From JALYUA01 sp038329555 (GTDB lineage: Bacteria; Acidobacteriota; Thermoanaerobaculia; UBA5066; Gp7-AA6), in assembly GCA_038329555.1 (NCBI GenBank), contig JBBQNC010000021.1, positions 1 to 25,011 of the forward strand: 25,011 nt of DNA. The letters run 5' to 3'. The position numbers and the translations under genes were made by a program. Below, piece after piece: positions 20,127 through 25,011 of this stretch. The first letter of the stretch is position 1. Every line of letters begins with the position of its first letter. The notes under the pieces are model-generated. The model ran no database searches. It saw only the letters and a program-made list of their open reading frames with translations, and had not been told where the DNA came from.

Positions 20127-23012
20127 ATGAATAACAAGCCGCCGGCCACGCCGGTCAAACGATCTCCACTCCGAACCCGGCTGCGGGTCTACGCCGCCGT
20201 CGGCCTCGCCATACTCGGGGCCTGGCTCTACTACACCATCAATGCGGTCTTCGGGCTCTACAACACGACCCTCGCCATCCAGCGCAGCGGAGAGTTGAGG
20301 CAGCAGGTGCAGGATGCGCAGACGAGCTTAAAGGAAGCGGAAGAGTCGCTCGGGCGATATACGACGAGCGGGCAGGGATACGACCTCTCGCGCCACCATT
20401 CGAGCCGCACCGTTCTCCACGGAGCGGTGGGATCGATCCGCCGGCGAGTGACGACCGAAGGAACGCGGGGGCTTCTCGAGCGGGCGGAAGCGGACGAGGC
20501 CGTCTACGACCAAGCCGCCGACCAGGCGACCGCGCGCTACTCGCCGAACGACCCGGCGGCCGCGCGCCTTCAGCACGATGACATCGCCCGCCCGGCCGCG
20601 GAGAAGCTTCGGGAGCATCTCGCCGAGCTCGAGTCGAGCTTCGGCCGGATGGAATCCTTCGCCGAGGAGCGCCTGAAGGACAACCGCGACGCCGCGGCCA
20701 CCGCTCTCGGGATCCTCGCCATTCTGATGTTCCTCGGCATCATCTGGATCCTCTCCGACGTCAGCCGTCGGATCGTCGCGCCGTGCGCCGCGGCGGCCGT
20801 CGCGCTCGAAGACCTGGTCGCGAATCGGCCGCCGCCGCGTCTTCAGGATCAGTCGAACGACGAGATCGGCGACCTCGGACGTAACTTCAATCGGGCGGCG
20901 GAGTTGTACGGCGAGAGAGCCCGGGCGCTCGCGGATCTCGACATCCAGTCCTCGGTGAACGCGATCCTGACCGTCGCGGCGACCGTCAACGATCTGTCGG
21001 GATTCGGCTCCGCTACGCTCGAGAAAGTCCTCGAGGTGAGCGGCGCCGCCTCGGCAGTGCTGTACCTCCCGGATCCGCAAGGCGGCTTCCAGCGCGCGGT
21101 CACCGTCGGCGGAACGCAGGGCGACGACAGGATCGGCAGGGAGCAGGCGGCCCGAGCGGCGCGCGAGCGGAGGCCGATCTTTCTCTCCGTCGATCCGCAG
21201 ACACCCACGATCGACGTCCTGGATGGACGGATCCTCCCGCACGAGTCCGCGCACATCCCGCTCGTGTATTTCGACCACGTCGTGGGCGTGCTCGCCTTCG
21301 GCGCCACCCGGGCATTCACCGCGAAGAGCCGAAACGCCATTTCGGCGATCGCGCCGTCCCTCGCGGTCGCCCTCGCCAATGCGGCGGCCAACGAGCGTGT
21401 GGCCGAGCAGGCCAGGCGGCTGACGGAGCAGAACGAGCTCCTCGAGGAGCAGCGCAGCCGGATCGCGCGCACCGCGGAGGAGCTTCAGCACGCGAGCGCG
21501 CTCAAGGACCGGTTCCTCGCTTCCGTGTCGCACGAGCTGCGAACGCCCATGACCGTGATCCTGGGGTTCACGGGCACCCTGTTGCGCGGCAACCAGGGTG
21601 ATTTGAACTCCTCTCAGCGCGAAAGCCTCGAGCGCGTTCAACGTAACGCCAAGCTGCTTCTCGCGTTGATCAACGACATCCTGGACATTTCGAAGATCGA
21701 GGCGGGCAAGGAGGAAATGCACCCGAAAGTCATCTCCGTGCCGGGGTTCCTCGCGCAGATCGAGGCCGATTTCGGCGATGCCGCGCGCCGCAAGGGAATC
21801 GAGCTTTCGGTCTCATCCGGGCCGGGCCTCGAGGAGGTGACGACGGACCCCGCGAAGCTGACTCAAATCGTCTCGAACCTCCTCGGCAACGCGCTCAAGT
21901 TCACGGAAAAGGGATCGATCGAGATCCGCGCGGACGCGCGCGGTGGCGAACAATGGGTCCTCGCCGTCACGGACACCGGAATCGGCATTCCCGAGGAGGA
22001 ACAGGCGACGATCTTCGAAGAGTTCCGGCAGGGAGAGGCGCCCGAGCACCTGGGCCGCGGCGGAACCGGACTGGGTCTCGCGATCGTCAAGAAGCTCGCG
22101 CTCTTTCTCGGTGGGACGATCTCGCTCGAGAGCGCGCGCGGCGCCGGGTCCCGATTCACGGTGCTGCTGCCGAAAGGGCTTCCGGGCGTACCGCCGCCCC
22201 CCCAGGGGATTGCGATGTCCGAGCGCCCCGGTGCCCGGACGGTTCTGGTCGTGGACGACGACGAGGGGATACGCAGGCTGCTCTCGGTGGAGCTCGAGCC
22301 GTACGGAGTGCGCGTCATCGAGGCCCGGGACGGCGACGAGGGCGTTCGCATAGCCCGCACGCAGCGGCCGGACGTGATTCTCCTGGACGTCCTCATGCCC
22401 AACTTGAACGGATGGCAGGCGCTGCGGACTCTCAAAGATTCTCCCGAGACGCGGAGCATTCCGGTCGTAGTGACGTCCGTCGTCGAGAACCGGACGTTCG
22501 GCTTCTCCCTCGGCGCCTTCGACTACCTCGTTAAGCCGCTCGCCCGAAGCGACCTCTTCCACGTCCTTTCCCGGGCCGGGGTGCTCGCGTCACGCGGGCA
22601 CATCCTGATCGTGGACGACGACGCGGACGTCCGCGCGCTCTTCGAACAGGAGCTCGTCGCGGCCGGCTATCGCACCCGCTCGGCCGCCGGGGGCGCCGAA
22701 GCGCTCGCCGAGATCGAGAGGGAGCGCCCCGCGGCCGTTCTTCTCGACCTGATGATGCCCCCTCCGGACGGCTTCGAGGTTCTCTATCGCATCCGGGAGA
22801 GGCCGGAATGGGCCAACGTCCCCGTGATCGTCGTGACCGCCAAGGAGTTGAACCCCGAGGACTCTTCGAGGCTCGCCGGATCCGTCCAGCGGATCCTGAA
22901 GAAAGGCACCGACCCGCGCGGGATCGTGCGCGAGCTGCTCGGGGCGATCGAAGCCGCGAAGCCGGCCTCCCGGCAGTCCGCGCCAGACACGGCGAAGATC
23001 GCGGGGGCTTGA
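20127..23012 (+). CDS. Membrane-bound hybrid sensor histidine kinase with GAF and two receivers, 961 aa
   Basis: Domain order: cytoplasmic start; membrane helix 1 (about 21-43); a helical extracytoplasmic sensor of CHASE3-like character (about 45-190); helix 2 (about 191-210); HAMP (about 210-265); GAF-like domain (about 275-425); coiled coil (425-458); HisKA with H469 in SHELRTP; HATPase with N588, DTGIG (616-620) and GGTGLGLAIV (645-654); a Pro-rich linker; receiver 1 (D754, K803) and receiver 2 (D874, with K925/K926). Phosphate probably flows from H469 to D754 and on to another protein, since no histidine phosphotransfer domain is fused. It diverges from the small kinase gene and precedes a second hybrid kinase by 35 nt. 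Confidence 0.93.
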   Translation: MNNKPPATPVKRSPLRTRLRVYAAVGLAILGAWLYYTINAVFGLYNTTLAIQRSGELRQQVQDAQTSLKEAEESLGRYTTSGQGYDLSRHHSSRTVLHGAVGSIRRRVTTEGTRGLLERAEADEAVYDQAADQATARYSPNDPAAARLQHDDIARPAAEKLREHLAELESSFGRMESFAEERLKDNRDAAATALGILAILMFLGIIWILSDVSRRIVAPCAAAAVALEDLVANRPPPRLQDQSNDEIGDLGRNFNRAAELYGERARALADLDIQSSVNAILTVAATVNDLSGFGSATLEKVLEVSGAASAVLYLPDPQGGFQRAVTVGGTQGDDRIGREQAARAARERRPIFLSVDPQTPTIDVLDGRILPHESAHIPLVYFDHVVGVLAFGATRAFTAKSRNAISAIAPSLAVALANAAANERVAEQARRLTEQNELLEEQRSRIARTAEELQHASALKDRFLASVSHELRTPMTVILGFTGTLLRGNQGDLNSSQRESLERVQRNAKLLLALINDILDISKIEAGKEEMHPKVISVPGFLAQIEADFGDAARRKGIELSVSSGPGLEEVTTDPAKLTQIVSNLLGNALKFTEKGSIEIRADARGGEQWVLAVTDTGIGIPEEEQATIFEEFRQGEAPEHLGRGGTGLGLAIVKKLALFLGGTISLESARGAGSRFTVLLPKGLPGVPPPPQGIAMSERPGARTVLVVDDDEGIRRLLSVELEPYGVRVIEARDGDEGVRIARTQRPDVILLDVLMPNLNGWQALRTLKDSPETRSIPVVVTSVVENRTFGFSLGAFDYLVKPLARSDLFHVLSRAGVLASRGHILIVDDDADVRALFEQELVAAGYRTRSAAGGAEALAEIERERPAAVLLDLMMPPPDGFEVLYRIRERPEWANVPVIVVTAKELNPEDSSRLAGSVQRILKKGTDPRGIVRELLGAIEAAKPASRQSAPDTAKIAGA

Positions 23013-23029
23013 TGCATTCCGGCGACGGA

Positions 23030-23035
23030 GATAAT
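23030..23035 (+). promoter_or_regulatory. Candidate -10 element (GATAAT) for the second hybrid kinase
   Basis: GATAAT (5 of 6 to consensus) ends 12 nt before the ATG at 23048, and TTGATG at 23009-23014 is a possible -35 (15-bp spacer). This would allow expression independent of the upstream kinase. Confidence 0.4.
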
Positions 23036-23047
23036 GCCGCCCACAGC

Positions 23048-25011
23048 ATGGCCAGAATTCTCGTAGTCGAAGATTCTCCGGACATCCGCGAGCTCGTCCG
23101 CGTCCTGCTCGAGGGCGCCGGCCACGAAGTGCTGACGGCGGCTGACGGACGAGAAGGCGTCACGAGGGCGCTCGAGAGCCGGCCGGACCTCGTGCTCATG
23201 GACCTCTCCCTGCCGATTCTCTCCGGCTGGGAGGCGACGCGGCAGATCAAGTCCCATCCCGACACCGCCCGGATCCCCGTCGTCGCGGTGACCGCGCACG
23301 CGATGCAGGGAGACCGCGAACGCGCCCTCGCGGCCGGGTGCGACGGTTTCCTCGCCAAACCCATCGACGAGGGCACCTTCGCCTCGCTCGTCGCGTCGTT
23401 CCTCCGGCTCCCGGGCGACCGGACCGCCTCCCGCCACGCCGAGCCGGCGGATCGCGAGGAGCCGGCGGGGCCCGCGCGGATTCTCGTCGTCGATGATCAG
23501 CCGGAGGTCGCACATCTCCTGACGGAGGACCTCAGGGCCGACGGCCATCGGGTCGTCGCCGCTTCGACGCCGGACAAAGCCCTGGCGGCGTTCCATCAGA
23601 GTCCCGGTTTCGATCTCGCGGTAGTCGACGTGATGCTCGGGCCGGAGTCGGGCTACGACCTCACCTCCCGGTTGATCGCGAGCTCGCCCGAGTACCTGCC
23701 CGTCCTCCTCGTGACCGCGGGGTCGATCGATCGGGAGCGCGGTTACTCCGCCGGCGCCGACGACTTCATCGGCAAACCGATCGAGAGCGCCGAGCTGCGG
23801 GCCCGAGCCCGCTCGCTCATCCGGATCGGCCGCGCGATTCGCGAGCAGGGACGCACCATCCGGGAGCGCTCCGAGGCGTACGAAAAGCTCGCGGAGCTCG
23901 ACCGCCTGAAATCGGACTTTCTCTCCACGGTCTCCCACGAGCTGAGGACTCCCTTGAACACGATCATCCTGCTGTCGCACCTGATCGAGCGGGAGGGAAT
24001 CACTCCGGCCGACGCGCAGAGACGCGTCCACGACGTCCGCGTGATCCGTGACAGCGCCGAGACTCTGCTGAGGATGATCAACAATATCCTCGACCTCGCG
24101 AAGCTCGAGGCCGGCCAGCGCGATCTCCACCCGCAGCGCTTCGAGCTGGCCTCGTTTCTCCAGGAAACGGCGAACATCCTGGACCCTCATGCCGAAGAAA
24201 AGGGAATTTCCCTCTCGCTCGAGATCGCGGACGATACGCCGACGACCGCGACGCTCGATCGGGAAAAGCTGTCGCGAGTCTTGATCAACCTTCTTTCGAA
24301 CGCCGTGAAGTTCACGAAGAAGGGCGGTGTGGTCCTGAGAGTCGCTCCGTGGCAGGGAAGCATCGCGTTCGAGGTCGAGGACACGGGCGTCGGAGTCCCC
24401 GCGCATCTCGTCGCGGCGGCGTTCGAGCCGTTCCGGCAGATCCGCACCCGAACCTCGGAGTCCGCCCGCGGTACAGGGCTCGGCCTCTCGATTTCGAAGC
24501 AGCTCGTCGAGCTGATGGGCGGCGACCTGCTCTTCGACAGCCGCGAAGGCCAGGGAACGCGGGTCTCCTTCACGCTTCCGCAGCTGCCCTCTTCGGGCGC
24601 GGAGCCGGGCGCGCCGGCCGTCCGTTGGAAGAGCGGACCGTCGCCGAGCGGTCTGGACGCCGACGGGCAGGGGCGCCACGTGCTCATCGTCGAGGACGAC
24701 GCGTCGTCGCGCTACGGGCTGAAGAGCCTTCTCGAATCCGAAGGGTACCGGGTTTCGGAGGCCTCCGACCTCGCGGAGGCCGAGAACCGGATCGAGTCGG
24801 AGGCGCCCGGAGTGCTCATTCTCGACATCACGCTCCCCGACGGGGACGGCGCCGCCTGGCTCGCGATGCGCCAGGAGAAGGATCCGCTTTCATTCCCGGT
24901 CATCGCCCTCACCGGCGTGACGGCCGACGAGGACCGCCGGCGCATCGAGCGTGCCGGCGTGTGCGCCGTCCTGTACAAGCCCGTCAACGTGCATCTGCTC
25001 TTCGAGGCGCT
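23048..25011 (+). CDS. Soluble hybrid histidine kinase, REC-REC-HisKA-HATPase-REC, 3' end cut by window edge
   Basis: The visible 654 residues open with two receivers (REC1: D52 in LMDLSLP, K104 in LAKP; REC2: D194 in VVDVML, K243 in IGKP), then a coiled linker (about 255-288), HisKA with H297 in SHELRTP, HATPase with N418, EDTGVGV (444-450) and ARGTGLGLSI (473-482), and a third receiver (D593 in ILDITLP, K644 in LYKP) that is nearly complete at the edge. There is no membrane helix, so it is cytoplasmic. Receivers placed before the kinase usually take phosphate from another kinase and tune this one, which makes it a plausible downstream partner of the membrane kinase encoded just before it. 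The start lies after GATAAT and no Shine-Dalgarno site is evident. Confidence 0.92.
   Translation, partial: MARILVVEDSPDIRELVRVLLEGAGHEVLTAADGREGVTRALESRPDLVLMDLSLPILSGWEATRQIKSHPDTARIPVVAVTAHAMQGDRERALAAGCDGFLAKPIDEGTFASLVASFLRLPGDRTASRHAEPADREEPAGPARILVVDDQPEVAHLLTEDLRADGHRVVAASTPDKALAAFHQSPGFDLAVVDVMLGPESGYDLTSRLIASSPEYLPVLLVTAGSIDRERGYSAGADDFIGKPIESAELRARARSLIRIGRAIREQGRTIRERSEAYEKLAELDRLKSDFLSTVSHELRTPLNTIILLSHLIEREGITPADAQRRVHDVRVIRDSAETLLRMINNILDLAKLEAGQRDLHPQRFELASFLQETANILDPHAEEKGISLSLEIADDTPTTATLDREKLSRVLINLLSNAVKFTKKGGVVLRVAPWQGSIAFEVEDTGVGVPAHLVAAAFEPFRQIRTRTSESARGTGLGLSISKQLVELMGGDLLFDSREGQGTRVSFTLPQLPSSGAEPGAPAVRWKSGPSPSGLDADGQGRHVLIVEDDASSRYGLKSLLESEGYRVSEASDLAEAENRIESEAPGVLILDITLPDGDGAAWLAMRQEKDPLSFPVIALTGVTADEDRRRIERAGVCAVLYKPVNVHLLFEA

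Noticed and set aside
22784..24679. A 631-codon minus-strand frame opposite the hybrid kinases
   Set aside because: Antisense shadow; both kinases read cleanly on the plus strand.

Overview
This is a GC-rich window (25,011 bp) of bacterial chromosome with tightly packed core-metabolic and signalling genes. No phage, transposase, CRISPR, rRNA or tRNA gene was seen. The fused alpha/beta 2-oxoacid dehydrogenase E1, the lysine-rich protein tails, the hybrid kinases, the mixed ATG/GTG/TTG starts and the dispersed intergenic repeats suggest a free-living environmental bacterium, perhaps Acidobacteriota or a neighbouring phylum. That placement is a guess from gene style, not from a marker gene.

Layout. 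At 1-4066 on the minus strand lie the N-terminal part of PyrK (cut by the left edge), a 63-aa zinc ribbon, a TPR protein coupled to a fused E1 dehydrogenase, and a 40-aa membrane peptide. From 4155 to 10069 is the de novo NAD block: nadA, then (after a frameshifted membrane protein on the other strand and a superoxide dismutase gene) the overlapping pair nadC-nadB. From 10176 to 13894 on the plus strand are a receiver-like protein with a histone-H1-like tail, a PIG-V-type mannosyltransferase, an M20 dipeptidase and a TFIIB-type zinc-ribbon protein. From 14036 to 15789 is dapA-dapD (lysine and cell-wall diaminopimelate), read on the minus strand. From 16053 to 18088 is a set of small genes: zinc ribbon plus membrane anchor, an Lmo0937-like membrane peptide, a DUF3052-like protein, a PilZ c-di-GMP receptor and a basic coiled-coil protein. 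From 18166 to the right edge is a signalling cluster: an NtrC-type ATPase and a small histidine kinase (minus strand), divergent from two large hybrid kinases carrying five receiver domains between them.

Cross-cutting observations. (1) Ten genes carry a TANNNT-like -10 hexamer only 6-12 nt before the start codon, implying many leaderless or near-leaderless mRNAs; genes inside operons and a few with longer leaders have Shine-Dalgarno sites or start/stop overlaps instead. (2) A ~70-bp hairpin-forming repeat lies directly behind both nadA and dapD in the sense orientation, and its base changes keep the RNA stem paired. (3) An octamer repeat (GATCACCC type) lies between two convergent gene pairs, and a heptamer repeat (GTCACCT type) abuts one promoter. 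(4) The NtrC-type regulator has no helix-turn-helix but ends in a Lys/Ala/Arg tail, and a second, receiver-like protein has a similar tail. (5) DapA has lost both catalytic tyrosines. (6) Near-perfect palindromes sit in the promoters of the E1 gene and of nadA. All functional statements are read from the sequence by eye; no database search was run.
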